Part shown: one piece after another, positions 19,008 to 29,165 of the stretch
How the letters are laid out: each line of letters opens with the position of its first letter
Position numbering within the stretch: position 1 is the first letter of the stretch
Source: Hyposmocoma kahamanoa
Lineage: Eukaryota > Arthropoda > Insecta > Lepidoptera > Cosmopterigidae
DNA: 64,000 bases
Assembly: GCF_003589595.1 (NCBI RefSeq)
Contig: NW_020653713.1
Coordinates: 5,820,636 to 5,884,635, forward strand
Direction: 5' to 3'
Notes under the pieces: generated by a model
The model's input: only the letters and a program-made list of their open reading frames with translations
Database searches by the model: none
What the model was told of the DNA's origin: nothing
Position numbers and translations under genes: made by a program

Positions 19008-20195
19008 GAGCTAAATAAACAACTAATAACGCTACCAGCCTGAACGAATCTGACAGGGACAAAACAGATATACCAGCGGGCGCAATTTTAGAAAGGGACA
19101 CGCTCATAATTGTGGAAAGAAAGTCCAACCACCCTCGAGCGCTGGCCAAGACTCTTGAAAGCTAAGAAGCGCGAAATAAAAAGCAATCATTTAGATAGAT
19201 AATTACTACATTTCTAGAAGTGAGCGTAAATGGTATTCGCATTTGTTTCCCATTTGTTCCTTCTTCAGACTCAGTATCAGATTATAATTCTATATAATTC
19301 TTCGGCTGATTTCCCAAATTTTCTGTAAGTTGATAAAATTCTATATCATGTTTCAAAGAATTGTTTGAGGTAAATATGCAGCTTGCTGCCTTGAGTCTCA
19401 AATCGTGTTCCTTCTGTGAACTCGGTCAGTATAGCAAAACTTCAGTTGATTTTTCCGCTCTCAGCAATGTATATGACAATAAAAAGATTTTTATTACACA
19501 AAACAAAAAGCGAGCCCCACAGTAAGCTCCGGGCGACCTTTATAATTCTCCATTCATATCTTCTATCTGTGTTTGCATCGTATTTAGCTCGGACAGTTAG
19601 TCAAAGGAAGTCCTATCTCGTCCGTTTGCACGTTTGCAATGCCTACACCTCTTTGCATGAATGACGTGTGTTAAAAGCCTTATTATGGAAGCATATTTAA
19701 CTCGTCTTTTGTGCTTGCTTGTTTTTATTATCAGTGGATTGCACAACGACATTCGCATAAATAAACAAATAATTGTACTAGAGAATTATAATAAGTTTTA
19801 CTCGTGAATGGACAGTCACGTCGTTTACCGTAAAATTCGGTATCAGAATATGATTGTGGCGTAAGGAAGCTGAGACACGCGGTAGTAGCTGGACTATATT
19901 TATGGCTATTCTTGCTAAAATGATATCAAAGCACTCACGCGTTCCTTCCTACACAACGACGACAGCTATGCGAGCGTGGGCCTTCGATTAACACAGTATG
20001 GAGGACACAAGATGGCAGTATTGTTCGTTATAAAGTTTCCTTAGAAACTTCTGTGGGACTGTATGAAAGTGGGCACTTTGCAAACTGGACTAAAATTTTC
20101 AACGATTTTTTTTTGTTTTAATTGTTTTTAGTATTTGTTTCGGATAGATTACACCTTAACAAACACTTTTTGTTCTTAATAATTTTTCTCCGCAG
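19008..20195. other. Unassigned sequence
   Basis: About 1.2 kb with no repeat family recognised. The 82-codon frame at 19416-19664 shows no domain. Confidence 0.35.
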
Positions 20196-20240
20196 GCGAT
20201 AGCGACCGAGAAAATTAAACTGAACATTTCATTCACCAAG
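20196..20240 (+). other. Candidate 45-nt micro-exon
   Basis: A pyrimidine-rich acceptor (AATTTTTCTCCGCAG) ends at 20195 and a GTACAT donor starts at 20241. Of the three frames only one is open through the interval, coding AIATEKIKLNISFTK. The length is a multiple of three. It is on the same strand as the Ig exon but far upstream. Signals this short arise by chance, and I do not recognise the peptide. Confidence 0.25.
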
Positions 20241-20428
20241 GTACATGTTTTGGTCAAATTTCAGAGTCAAAGTTAGCTACAGTAGCTTAGGTTAGATATA
20301 TAAAAAAGTCCAGTTTCCAGAGTGTCCGCTTTCCTATCGTCTTACCGAAAGTTGATCAGAAACACAGAAAAGATGTAGTAAAGAAGATATAAATGAGGAA
20401 TTAAATTATTTTAAGTAAAAGTTGGTTT

Positions 20429-20737
20429 TTGAGCTTGAGCGACACTAACTGCCAACGACTACACCGACAACCCAACGCAGCGAGTTTCGGTCTAGTTAGT
20501 AGTAGTACGCGAGTCATTCGATATCATTGTAGATTGAATAACACAGGCAAAATACCGAACAATGATAGCACGGGGTACTACATGGATCTCAAAAATCCAA
20601 TTACGGGCTTTACAGTGCGCTTACCAAGCACTTTCGTGAGTGTTCGTTGCGTGTGTGTAAATGCTACAGACTGCTTCAACAACGACTGTCGACAGCTGAT
20701 AAAATTCAACGATTTATACGCCACAGCCGCACAATGA
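20429..20737 (+). other. Unrecognised 102-codon open frame outside any repeat
   Basis: The frame lies in a GC-richer island that matches no repeat in the window. The product begins MSLSDTNCQRLHRQPNAASF and has six cysteines in total, four of them in CVCVNATDCFNNDC near residues 70-85. It has no signal peptide and no transmembrane segment. A GTGAGT donor-like site occurs inside it at 20636. It could equally be a transcribed non-coding exon. I do not recognise the protein. Confidence 0.25.
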
Positions 20738-20739
20738 CA

Positions 20740-21200
20740 GTATAATATTATGTAACTTGTTGTTTAAATGTTTTTACGCTGTTTTTTGTGTTATTTCTGC
20801 TCTAGTTATATTAGTCTTTGTTTTTGTGTTTTTTTTTATAATGTGGCGTTACAGTAAATGGTTCCTATTTCTATTTACATTTGTGGACGTCACATTAAAA
20901 CAGTTTGGTGGACACCAACATGTTCTTATGAGGTGTCGGATGCCCAAACAGTTTCCCCATTTCGGTTTTCTACTCTCTTCAATAAGCTTCTCTTTTCCTA
21001 CACTATTAACACCTCATCACTGGATTTTCTTTCTGCCCAATTGATTCGCTCCATTCTTAATCAATTTCATTCTGATTTATTATTTAACATTATGATTTTC
21101 CCACCCATTAATTTAATTATGTTTAACTATTAGCTTAATTTTAGTTAATGTCGTGCAGTAATATATTTTTTTTAATGATTTGTACTTTTTTGTTTTATGA
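20740..21200. other. Unassigned AT-rich sequence
   Basis: Overlapping frames at 20757-21133 encode Phe/Ile-rich chance peptides. No repeat family is recognised. Confidence 0.3.
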
Positions 21201-21202
21201 TG

Positions 21203-21302
21203 ACAATTGACGGGACGAACAAGTCATGCGCCTGGTGTTAAGCGACACATTTGTGCATAACAGTCGCAGTACCACTAAGCTTTAAATCGCAAAGATCTAA
21301 AC
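21203..21302 (-). repeat. Family A copy, left part, split by SINE B
   Basis: ATTGACGGGACGAACAAGTC to AAATCGCAAAGATCTAA. The sequence resumes at 21770 beyond the SINE. Confidence 0.8.
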
Positions 21303-21347
21303 AGACTGCCTCAGTGGCCAAACGGTTACCACGCATAGGTACCAGGT
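21303..21347 (+). repeat. SINE B head, nested in family A
   Basis: AGACTGCCTCAGTGGCCAAA then CGGTTACCACGC match the SINE B head. The B box is broken where the microsatellite begins, and the body resumes near 21655. Confidence 0.75.
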
Positions 21348-21350
21348 ACA

Positions 21351-21394
<44 letters not shown>

Positions 21395-21430
21395 CACACG
21401 CACGCACGCACGCACACACACACACACACC
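21348..21430. repeat. (CACG)n / (CA)n compound microsatellite
   Basis: CGCA tetranucleotides repeat almost uninterrupted for about 65 bp and then turn into CA dinucleotides. Frames through it (ARTH and VRAC repeats) are translations of the simple repeat, not proteins. It is likely to be length-polymorphic. Confidence 0.95.
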
Positions 21431-21654
21431 AGTCATACATTTTGTTAATTGTTAAGTGTTTCAAGTCACAATTATTTCCGTGGTGGGGGGGCCTGGAAGC
21501 CATAGCACAGATTTCGACCTAGTTTAGATTCCAGCTTCCTCACAAACTATAATTAACTATACAACTAGTACTTATTAATATATGTAACAAGAATTTTGTA
21601 GTTTGTGATGGTACAAATAAACTATTTTTTCATTTTTTTTCATTTTCATTTATT
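21431..21654. other. Unassigned insert inside SINE B, ending AATAAACTA and T-rich
   Basis: This segment, together with the microsatellite, separates the SINE B head from its body. The end GTACAAATAAACTATTTTTT resembles a retroposon polyadenylation signal, so it may be a fragment of another element. Confidence 0.4.
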
Positions 21655-21769
21655 TCTCATATGACTTTGGGTGTAATTTGTGGTTGTGTGTATGTCCATG
21701 GCCCCGTGGTACAGGGTCTTCCTAGTGCGGGTCTATAAGTGCGTGCGTCATTTATTTATTTTATTTTAC
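21655..21769 (+). repeat. SINE B body and tail resuming
   Basis: TTTGGGTGTAATTTGTGGTT, TGTCCATGGC and AGTGCGGGTCTATAAGTGCG precede a TTTATTTTATTTTA tail. Confidence 0.8.
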
Positions 21770-21855
21770 CTAAGGAACACTGCCACTGCGGCGCCTATCA
21801 CCATGAGACATAAGTTGATAAGTCTCATGTGCTTGTAATTTCACCAACGTTATAA
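21770..21855 (-). repeat. Family A copy, right part
   Basis: CTAAGGAACACTGCCACTGC through GAGACATAAGTTGATAAGTC to GTAATTTCACCAACG. This continues the copy begun at 21203 and proves that SINE B inserted into family A. Confidence 0.8.
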
Positions 21856-22099
21856 TAATATACAAATCAGTTTAGGTTTTTTGTGTTCAGCAATGGCATA
21901 GTTACTTGGTAAAGTCTATACCAATCCATTATGTTAGAAAAGTAAATGAACCGGTTTGGTTAAAATTTTTAAGTAAATTTTTTTATTTTTTTTTTTACCC
22001 AATAAATGGAATACGTATCACTTTCACGTATATTTTGAAGATATCGCCTTAATATCTCGACACTTTTTCCAACAATATTCATTTAAATAACATATCAAA

Positions 22100-22383
22100 C
22101 ATTGACTTAGAATTATATGGACGTCGGGTCCGCGCGAAAAAGTGTCCGAACTTATAGGGCGTTAAAATCGTATACAGAGCGTCATTCACGCTTTAGTCTT
22201 CGTTTGTTCGACTGACAGCGAAGCAAGCAAAATTAGACAGTACTGCGAACATTACAATTTAAATTCAACGTTTTAGCTTTTTTATATTCCTTTACATGTC
22301 ACTACGTTTAAATAGGTTGACTTGGGACATTTTTTTTGTGGTTTTTGTATCAGACCTGTCGTCCATTTATTTGTCAGTCAATG
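22100..22383. mobile_element. Family E hAT-type MITE, 284 bp
   Basis: The ends are CATTGACTTAGAA and CATTGACTGACAA (complement). The flanking 8-bp repeats ATATCAAA (22092-22099) and ATATAAAA (22384-22391) differ at one base. The interior is nearly identical to 18714-18999. Confidence 0.88.
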
Positions 22384-22391
22384 ATATAAAA

Positions 22392-23212
22392 CAAAATCTC
22401 ATTTGAAAATGTTAGTTCAAAAGTGAGATTATTTTTCAAATATAGATTTGTGAATAATCTATAGTTGCATAGGGCTGACAGAAATAACTCATTCGGTTGA
22501 TTCAATTACTTAAAGTTTTTGTAATCGAATAGTGAATCGAAAATTTGATCACAATCGAACGAATATCTAAGTGCAACAGTTTAAAGGAGAATTTCAAATT
22601 AGATTTCGGAAATTTTCAATTTGCTTTTATAAGATTATGTAAGAAAAAATTTCTAATCATATGTATGAAATATCATCACTCAATAATGAATCACATATAT
22701 TTTTTATAGTAATCAGCAGACAAATCGTATATCCCGTATTATTATATAAAACCCAGTTATTCCAACTGATTCAATGTATACAAATCTATTCATTTGTTGT
22801 TTCAATCGATTTGTTGTTGACAGTACAGTTGACCGTCACTAAACTGTCTATGGTCGGGAAAATGATCTGTTTGTTTACTTTTTTGGTACAATAGATTGGT
22901 ACAGACTATAGTTGCTCTGGTATTAATATTACAGGGAATTTTCTTGTAGTAGATAAAGTAAGCAAAATAAATCCTATAAGTATTCTATATAAACACAAGC
23001 CAAATATCACGTTGTCTGTAAGACGATACCCGGGTATGTAATCTAATAGCGAACTTGTGACAAAACACTGACCTTGTGCACGTACCTTACTATTTTCACC
23101 TAAACTTCGTAAGTTTCCAGTTCTACGCTTGAATATTATATTTATTTTTGAGAAACATGATAACCTGAAAAATCCTTATTTGGAATATTAATCTTATTTC
23201 TAAATTTGAATT
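22392..23212. other. Unassigned AT-rich sequence
   Basis: About 800 bp without a recognised repeat. The 77-codon frame at 22661-22894 is hydrophobic but has no family signature. Confidence 0.35.
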
Positions 23213-23213
23213 T

Positions 23214-23301
23214 TAAGTAGCAGTAGAGCTCCTTGTGAAACAATTTATCCAGGGAAATCCGCCTTACCTATTTCTGCCGCAAGACGTAATGTGAGCATTG
23301 A
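23214..23301 (+). repeat. Family A 5' part, broken by SINE B
   Basis: GCAGTAGAGCTCCTTGTGAA to ACGTAATGTGAGCATTG. The family A sequence stops where the SINE begins. Confidence 0.8.
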
Positions 23302-23397
23302 ACTGCCTCAGTGGCCGAACGGTTACCATACTGGACTGCCAAGTAAACGACTCGGGCTCGGGAGAGATATTCGTGGTATATAAATATTTTTTTGTGA
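23302..23397 (+). repeat. SINE B, 3'-truncated
   Basis: The head with A box (TGGCCGAACGG) is clear. The B box is deleted, and the copy ends soon after GGGAGAGATATTCGTGG. Confidence 0.75.
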
Positions 23398-23428
23398 TTA
23401 TCAAGTGACGTGACAAACAGTTGTAGTT
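23398..23428 (-). repeat. Family A terminal stub
   Basis: ATCAAGTGACGTGACAAACA is the family A end in reverse orientation. Only about 30 bp remain. Confidence 0.6.
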
Positions 23429-23728
23429 GTAGATAATATTGTTATTATTGATAAACTTCTTTGGTATTCTATTCCTATTACGCTAATTGTTAATTTCTAA
23501 CCTGCACCGAGGAAACATTGATTACCTGCAAGACAGGCTTAGCCTAGTGCAGGAATCAAGAACTTAAGTACTTCTCTGTACGCGACATACGCTGCAACAA
23601 GTTCTGTTTCTAGTATGAAATACAACTATTTCGTTTCTTATTTATTATGTGTCTACCTGTACAATTTTGTTGTCAAATAAATAAATTTATTTTTTTAATT
23701 TAATATAAAAACATCGCTTATAGGGGGT
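23429..23728. other. Unassigned AT-rich sequence
   Basis: Nothing is recognised apart from AATAAATAAA-like runs near 23675. Confidence 0.3.
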
Positions 23729-23876
23729 TGTAGATCTCGTATCGCTAATTCCAGACGCATTGAATGGAGTGCCGACTTATATTGTGGAAAAGACCGCAAA
23801 TGGAAGTAAAAAGCTAGCCAAAAGAACTGTAAAGCGTTATCTTATTCTAGATCAATACAGAACTGATTTATAGTAA
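23729..23876 (+). other. Candidate terminal exon or gene remnant
   Basis: A TTATAG acceptor-like site precedes a 48-codon open frame that ends in TAG at 23874-23876. The peptide includes VDLVSLIPDALNGVPTYIVE and KKLAKRTVKRYLILDQ and uses mixed residues, unlike the Lys/Asn/Phe-rich chance peptides nearby. There is a faint resemblance to the PD...RRT..RY segment of bestrophin chloride channels, with a one-residue length difference. I do not consider that resemblance established. Confidence 0.25.
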
Positions 23877-24440
23877 TTAGAGTTATAGTAAGTACGTAAA
23901 ACAAATTATAATGCCATAATTGTAAACCTACATGGTTAAGGTGGGAAGCTTACTAAAGTGCTAAAATCTTATTGTAAAGATTACAACTTCAGAATAGTAA
24001 ACAAAACAATTGTACTTTTATAAATTTTTTAAAGATATGACTCAACTCAGTCTTGTTAAAAAGTCGATTACGTTAGTTATGTTACAGAGGGCAGTATAGC
24101 ACCTAGTTTCACACCTGTGACCAGTAAAAGGTATTTAAATTGCTGTACTACTTATGTGTTATGTATCCAATGAGCACAGTTCGTAATTTTCACCTAACGA
24201 GCACTTTCGATGCCCAACTCGGGGTCGATGAATAAAATATCACCCGGCTGACTCGAGTCCGCCGGCTGCCTTGTTTATTTATAAAGTCTCTTTTTATGAA
24301 ATTTCAGACTATACAATGTTTTATCTGTACTTACAAAACTGTAAATATTTACATTTGACTTTTTTGTTGTTACTAATGGTATAATTCGCGTGACATATTA
24401 TTGAAAAGAAAAAAGTCTAGCTCAAAATAATAATGACTTT
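23877..24440. other. Unassigned sequence
   Basis: No repeat family or gene is recognised. A GC-richer bit at 24215-24275 (CTCGGGGTCGATG and GAGTCCGCCGGCTGCC) may be an old SINE remnant. Confidence 0.3.
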
Positions 24441-24482
24441 AGCGGTAGAGCTCTTTGTGAACGAGTTCGTCCAGGGAAGTAC
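24441..24482 (+). repeat. Family A 5' end, split by a LINE
   Basis: GGTAGAGCTCTTTGTGAACG to CCAGGGAAGTACC is the family A start. The next 60 bp expected from the consensus are missing, and the family resumes at 25903. Confidence 0.8.
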
Positions 24483-25902
24483 CTTTTTTTACATAAAAAA
24501 ATAAGTGCGCATTTGTCCTCCATCTCACCTGATGGAAAGTGATGATGAGGTCGACCACGGCCCACCTTGAAAAGATCCAATATATAGCTTTCAGGGAACA
24601 AGTCCGCAGGTAGGGAATTCCACTTTCTAGCCGCTCGCCATATAAATGTGGAAGCAAAACGCTTCGTACGAATCCTGGGAATATCTACGACATAGGGGTG
24701 GAATCACAGCCCACGTCTAGTCCCCCGATGATGGAAAGGGGAAGGCGGAATCAAATTATGCAATTCCGTCGCACACTCTCCGTGATGTATCCTGTAGAAT
24801 ACCGACATGCTGGCAACTCTACGACGGTGTTCAAGGCTCTGCAGCTTCGGCTCTACTAATTCCGAGTCACCTATAAGCCTCTTAGCACGCTTGTCTATTG
24901 AATCCAAGGTGGCCAGTTGGTTTTTAGCAGAGCCATCCCATAACTGGCAGCAGTACTCCATACACGACCGGACTTGTGCTTGGTACAGCTGAAGCAACTG
25001 TCCAGGTGTGAAGTAACGCCTTACCTTGGAAAGGATGCCAAGCTTCCTGGCTGCATTTTTGGCAATGGATTCAATGTATCTGCGAACTTCGACTTTCGGC
25101 AGATTGGACGACAGGACCATTCCAAATAGCTGGAGACAGCCAGCTATCGGTATGGATATATCACGAAAAGTTGGAATCGACTCAAATGGACTCCGTTTTG
25201 TGGAGAATAGACACGCCTGCATTATATTTCAAACAACTAACCAAGGACTCTCGACAAGACTGGATTTCTACTCCACTGACCCTTGCATTGGTGTGCTGTC
25301 GTCAGCATACCCAAAGGCCCCTGGAATTGACATATCATTGATATGCAGCAGAAAGAGAGTTGCGGACAGTACGGAACTCTGAGGAACTACGGCCTCTATC
25401 GCCCGATGTTTGGAAGAGTAGCCTTCTAAGACCACTCGAATCGAACGTTCACTCAAGAAATCCGAAATCCAGTTGCAAAGGTCAGTGGGAAGTCCATAAG
25501 AGGGAAGCTTGCTTAAAAGGCTTGTATGCCAGACCCTGTGAAAGGCTTTAGAAATGTCTAAAGACACTGCAAGGGCTTCGCCATGTCTTTCTATAGCCTC
25601 GCTCCATAGATGAGAGGTCTACACAGGAAGATCCCCATTAGATCGCCCTCGTCGGAATCCGTACTGGCGATCACTGAGAAGGTCGTTATCTTCAAGGTAC
25701 GACAGGAGCCGGATATTAAGTACACGTTCCATAGTCTTGCAGAGTATGGAAGGCACTGAAATAGGTCTATAGTTGACAGGGTCAGCTCTGCTTCCTTCTT
25801 TGGGCACAGGATGCATGTTTGCAAGCTTCCACGACCTGGGAACTACACCAGTCTCAAGTGAGAGGCGGTGCAAGCCTTTGAAAAAAAGCCTTTGATGCAA
25901 GA
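24483..25902 (-). pseudogene. Jockey/CR1-group LINE remnant with reverse transcriptase domain
   Basis: Reading the minus strand, three frames in succession give one reverse transcriptase. From 25900: NYRPISVPSILCKTMERVLN and the LLSDRQYGFRRGRS block. From 25567: LDISKAFHRVWHTSLLSKL, the motif corresponding to GVPQGSVLSP (here VVPQSSVLSA) and the catalytic FGYADD. From 25222: the thumb region with KARKLGIL-type residues, SCMEYCCQLWDG, LDSIDKRAKRLIGDS and ending FHHRGTRRGL. At least two frameshifts and several stops disable it. The 5' part, with endonuclease and first ORF, is missing. The 3' UTR ends in an AT-rich TTATTTTTTTATG tail. It lies inside a family A copy and removed about 60 bp of it. 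The 3' end is shared with 62215-62535. Confidence 0.9.
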
Positions 25903-26095
25903 TTTTGAAGGTAAGGGTGCTGGTGAAACTACAGGTGCATTGGACTTGTCAACTTATGTCTCAGGGTGACGGGTGCAGTGGCAGTGCCCTTAAAATTTAA
26001 AGCTCTGAGTGGCACTGCAACTGTTATGAATAGGCGTGTCGCTTACCACCAGGCGCACGCCTTGTTCGTCCCGTCACTTGGTATTATAAAAAAAA
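25903..26095 (+). repeat. Family A 3' part resuming after the LINE
   Basis: TTTTGAAGGTAAGGGTGCTG through CTTATGTCTCAGGGTGACGG to GTCCCGTCACTTGGTATTAT and an A run. It completes the copy begun at 24441. Confidence 0.85.
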
Positions 26096-26141
26096 GAGTG
26101 GCATAAGGTACTTGTATGTATGTAAGTAGCCACCAACTTGG

Positions 26142-26355
26142 TTAGTAGTAGAAACGCTCTCTGTGAAAGAGTTCGTCCAGGGAAGTACTGCCACCTTACC
26201 TATTTCTTCTGCCAAGTGTGGGTGCTAGTGAAATTACATGCACATGGAATTTGTCAACTGTTTTAAGTATCCTACCCCCCATTTCTTTACGATTTAAGGT
26301 GTGACTTATTACCAGGCGCACGACGTGTTCGTCTCGTAACTTGGATAAAAAAAAG
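26142..26355 (+). repeat. Family A copy
   Basis: GTGAAAGAGTTCGTCCAGGG to GTCTCGTAACTTGGATAAAA, with an internal deletion around 26212. Confidence 0.82.
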
Positions 26356-26518
26356 CAGGAGACTTAAGTTAACAAGTTTCATGTACCTACAGGTACTTTT
26401 TTTTCACTAGCACCCTTACTCTTCAAAACCGAAACTCAGTAATGTCACGTTGATACTTGGTGGCAGAAATTGGTAAGGACGAACTCTTTTACAAGGAGCT
26501 CTTCTACTATCCAGTTAG
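26356..26518 (-). repeat. Inverted 5' half of family A (fold-back arm)
   Basis: AAGTTAACAAGTTTCATGTA to GAACTCTTTTACAAGGAGCT. It follows directly on the A-rich tail of the preceding copy in the opposite orientation. Confidence 0.78.
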
Positions 26519-26960
26519 TGGCTACATTATATACGTACAAGTACCTTAGGGCGCATTCATATTTGTCTCTGTTAGACTCACAGCAGCGCTGCAGCGAATG
26601 TCACTTTTCATACAATTTCTAGAGCTGCAGTCACGCTCGCCGAGCAGTCGAGGTGTACATGTTAATTTTTCAAATTGACTACGGTAGACGAAAATCGAGT
26701 TGAAGAATTTATAGAGAATGCAAAACAACACCCTGCCATCTGTGGTCGTGGTGTACATTTATCAGATATCATATTTCATTCATAATTGCCAAACCTTACT
26801 TTTTTTAATAAAAATTTGAATCATTGTCATCTAAATTTATTGTTTTATTTCGATTTACAAAACAAAAAGTTCTTGTTGAAAAATCCTTTATCTATGTACG
26901 TATTCTTGGGGATACATTTCGCAAGAAGATCAGAGAATATTTCCCAATCTTTACCCAAAA
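26519..26960. other. Unassigned sequence with a GC-richer start
   Basis: The stretch 26546-26660 (AGGGCGCATTCAT, CAGCGCTGCAGCG) has the look of a CpG-rich MITE such as the insert at 27141, but I cannot place a second end. The rest is AT-rich. Confidence 0.3.
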
Positions 26961-26962
26961 TT

Positions 26963-27140
26963 TAGTAGCTCCTAGTGGATCAGTTCGTCCATGGAAGTAC
27001 TGTCTACTACCTTACCCATTTTTGTCGCTAAGCAGTAATGCTCATGTCATTGAATTCCGATTTGAAGGGTAAGGGTGTTAGTGAAGTTACAGACACATAT
27101 AACTTGTTATAAATTATGTCTCAGGGTGACGGGAACATTG
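26963..27140 (+). repeat. Family A copy, left part
   Basis: TCAGTTCGTCCATGGAAGTA to TATGTCTCAGGGTGACGG. It is interrupted by the CpG-rich insert that follows. Confidence 0.78.
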
Positions 27141-27449
27141 GTACAACTGTCAGGGCGCATTTATTCAACATGAATTGCGGCCGCGTAGCGACCGCGTGCA
27201 TTTAACTGTCGTTGCAAAATACGCTCTATTTGTTTAGCTTTTATGTTTTAACTTAAATGAGCATTCCGGGCGCTAGGGCGAGTACGGCTTGTCTTTGGTC
27301 TATGCGGCGATCGCGCGGTTGTATTATTCAGAGGAATTTAAATGTCGTTGCCTAGTAAATAGTATTCAGATTCGCACTTTAATGTACGTGAAAGCGCGGT
27401 AACTGGGCGGACGCCGCGCGGCGGCTGCGCGAAATCTTTCGCGTCGTGT
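27141..27449. mobile_element. CpG-rich insert in family A (probable non-autonomous DNA element)
   Basis: About 300 bp with many CG dinucleotides (GAATTGCGGCCGCGTAGCGA, GGACGCCGCGCGGCGGCTGC) separate the two parts of a family A copy. Its ends, GGGCGCATTTA and GAGCGCACAGTTA (complement), are weakly inverted. No target duplication can be fixed. No coding frame is convincing. Confidence 0.5.
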
Positions 27450-27530
27450 AACTGTGCGCTCACGGATAGGCGCGTCGCTAACCGCCAGGCGCACGAGTTG
27501 CTGGGTTGCTTGGTAACATAAAAAAATACT
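27450..27530 (+). repeat. Family A copy, 3' part
   Basis: GGATAGGCGCGTCGCTAACC, GCCAGGCGCACGAG and an ACATAAAAAAATAC tail complete the copy begun at 26963. Confidence 0.78.
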
Positions 27531-28084
27531 TTCATGGGCTTATACAGAACATGTTATAAGATTAAATAAAATTACACAGTTTAAATTTCATGTTCCGATA
27601 GGCTATCGAAAGTTGGTGAGGCTGACACTAACAGCAAACGAGATTTCCTGCTTTGAGATTAAGTTGTCATCTCTTTAGTAATCAATTTAAGGGTGAATAT
27701 AATATTGTTTATCGAGAGCCATTCATTTTTTAAATATTTCGACCTGGAATTTTCCAGTTTATTTTAAATTTAAAAGAGGCTCTGTGTAATAAGCGCCGGA
27801 GTTTTCCTCGGATTAGCGAGCTGAGCTCGGATATTCAAAATTGAAAAATTGTAAACACAAAAAATAATATTCGAGTGTTCGTATATTTTTTTATAATAAA
27901 CACGGTATTCAAATTTTTCAACGACCTTTCTTTCTCAATGTTTCGGATTGAGAGCCGAATCCTTTTGAAAACATCAACCTAATCATCACATATACATATA
28001 TAGAGTGTGAAATGGGGTTCCACTTTACCAAGCAGACATAATATAATATAGTTGAAAAGTTTTCTGTGATAATTTTTTTTTTAT
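27531..28084. other. Unassigned AT-rich sequence
   Basis: No repeat family or gene is recognised. AATTTAAATTTTTCAA-like runs dominate the middle part. Confidence 0.3.
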
Positions 28085-28085
28085 G

Positions 28086-28206
28086 ACATCAAGTGATGGG
28101 TCGAACAAGGAAACGGTAAGCGACATGCCTGCCCATAGCAGTTGCAATACCACTCAGAGTTTTAATTCACAATGATCTGAGGGGCACTGCCACTGCACCC
28201 GTTTTA
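28086..28206 (-). repeat. Family A copy, head-to-head with the next copy
   Basis: ATCAAGTGATGGGTCGAACA to GCACTGCCACTGCACCCG. It ends where an oppositely oriented copy starts. Confidence 0.78.
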
Positions 28207-28345
28207 ATAACAGTAGAGGTCCTCGTGAAAGAGTTCGTCCAGGGAAGTACTGCCACCTTACCTTTTTCTACCACCAAGTAGTAAGTGAAGGATAAGGGTG
28301 CTGGTGAAATTACAGGCACATGGGATTTGTCAACTTATGTCTCAG
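28207..28345 (+). repeat. Family A copy, left part
   Basis: ACAGTAGAGGTCCTCGTGAA to TTGTCAACTTATGTCTCAG. The final TGTCTCAG (28338-28345) is duplicated at 28637-28644 on the far side of an insert. Confidence 0.82.
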
Positions 28346-28636
28346 CACACCCCGGACACTCCATATAACGGTCGAAAGTTATTTACCTACAACTACTACG
28401 TACAGCAAGGCGCTATCTGCACACACGCAAATGTGTGCGTGTAGTGGCAGGGTTACGCATCAGTTTCTCGTACGTTACGTGGTCAGAGTGACAATATTAT
28501 CAAAACTCTTCTCGCGAAAACGGCTCGCCGACAGCCTTGTTGTCGTTCAGTCAATGTGACTGGCAATATGCGGGGCGGGGTGGGGTATCTAAAGCTAGGG
28601 AGGGGCGGAGAGTGTCCATTCTCGTTACTTTTTGTG
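28346..28636. mobile_element. 291-bp insert with 8-bp target duplication (hAT-like)
   Basis: The insert starts CACACCCCGG and ends TTTTTGTG, giving minimal CACA/TGTG inverted ends. It is flanked by the perfect 8-bp repeat TGTCTCAG, which is native family A sequence. That length points to hAT. It carries a GGGGCGGGGTGGGG tract and no transposase, and it does not resemble family E. Confidence 0.7.
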
Positions 28637-28763
28637 TGTCTCAGAGTGTACCTCAGATCTTTGCAATTTAAAGCTCTGAGTGGCACTGCAACTATCATGG
28701 ACGGGCGTGTAGCTTACAGTCAGGCACGATTTGTTCCCATCATCACTTGATATTATAAAAAAA
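28637..28763 (+). repeat. Family A copy, 3' part
   Basis: GTCTCAGAGTGTACCTCAGA, TTTGCAATTTAAAGCTCTGA and ATCACTTGATATTATAAAAA complete the copy after the insert. Confidence 0.82.
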
Positions 28764-28866
28764 GTGTTGACAAGTTCCATGTGCCTGTAATTTCACCAGC
28801 ACCCTTAACGTAGTAATGCTCACATTACTGCCAGAGCGAACTCTTTCACAAGGAGCTCTACGTAAA
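28764..28866 (-). repeat. Inverted 5' half of family A (fold-back arm)
   Basis: TTGACAAGTTCCATGTGCCT to CTCTTTCACAAGGAGCTCTA, in the opposite orientation directly after the A-rich tail. Confidence 0.78.
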
Positions 28867-28995
28867 TAAATTAATCTCTACAAAAGTAAATTTTGTGGAA
28901 ATCTTTTAAATCTATCGAGTTATTATTAAAACAAAAAAAAAGTTAAAATTAAAAAAAAAATGTTTTAGTAATTAAAATTAAAACTAAATAAAATA

Positions 28996-29165
28996 AAACT
29001 GCCTCGGCAGCCGAACGGTTACTAAGAAATGTTTGTATGGCCTACATTTACTTCTCACGTCAGTTTTTGTGTAATTTTTTGTTGTCTTTGAGTGTGTTCA
29101 TGGCACCCGCGATACCAGGTTTCCCTACTGCGGGGCTATGAATATGTGTGTGTGTATGTGTATAA
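28996..29165 (+). repeat. SINE B copy lacking the B box
   Basis: ACTGCCTCGGCAGCCGAACG then a jump to AAATGTTTGTATGGCC. The body and the GCGGGGCTATGAATATGTGT end are kept. Confidence 0.8.

Noticed and set aside
20757..21133. A small membrane protein
   Set aside because: Phe, Leu and Ile richness follows from T-rich DNA, and two overlapping frames are equally open.
21238..21503. Overlapping frames on both strands with CVRACVRAC or ARTHARTH repeats
   Set aside because: They are translations of the (CACG)n/(CA)n microsatellite; such frames are open in every reading frame by construction.
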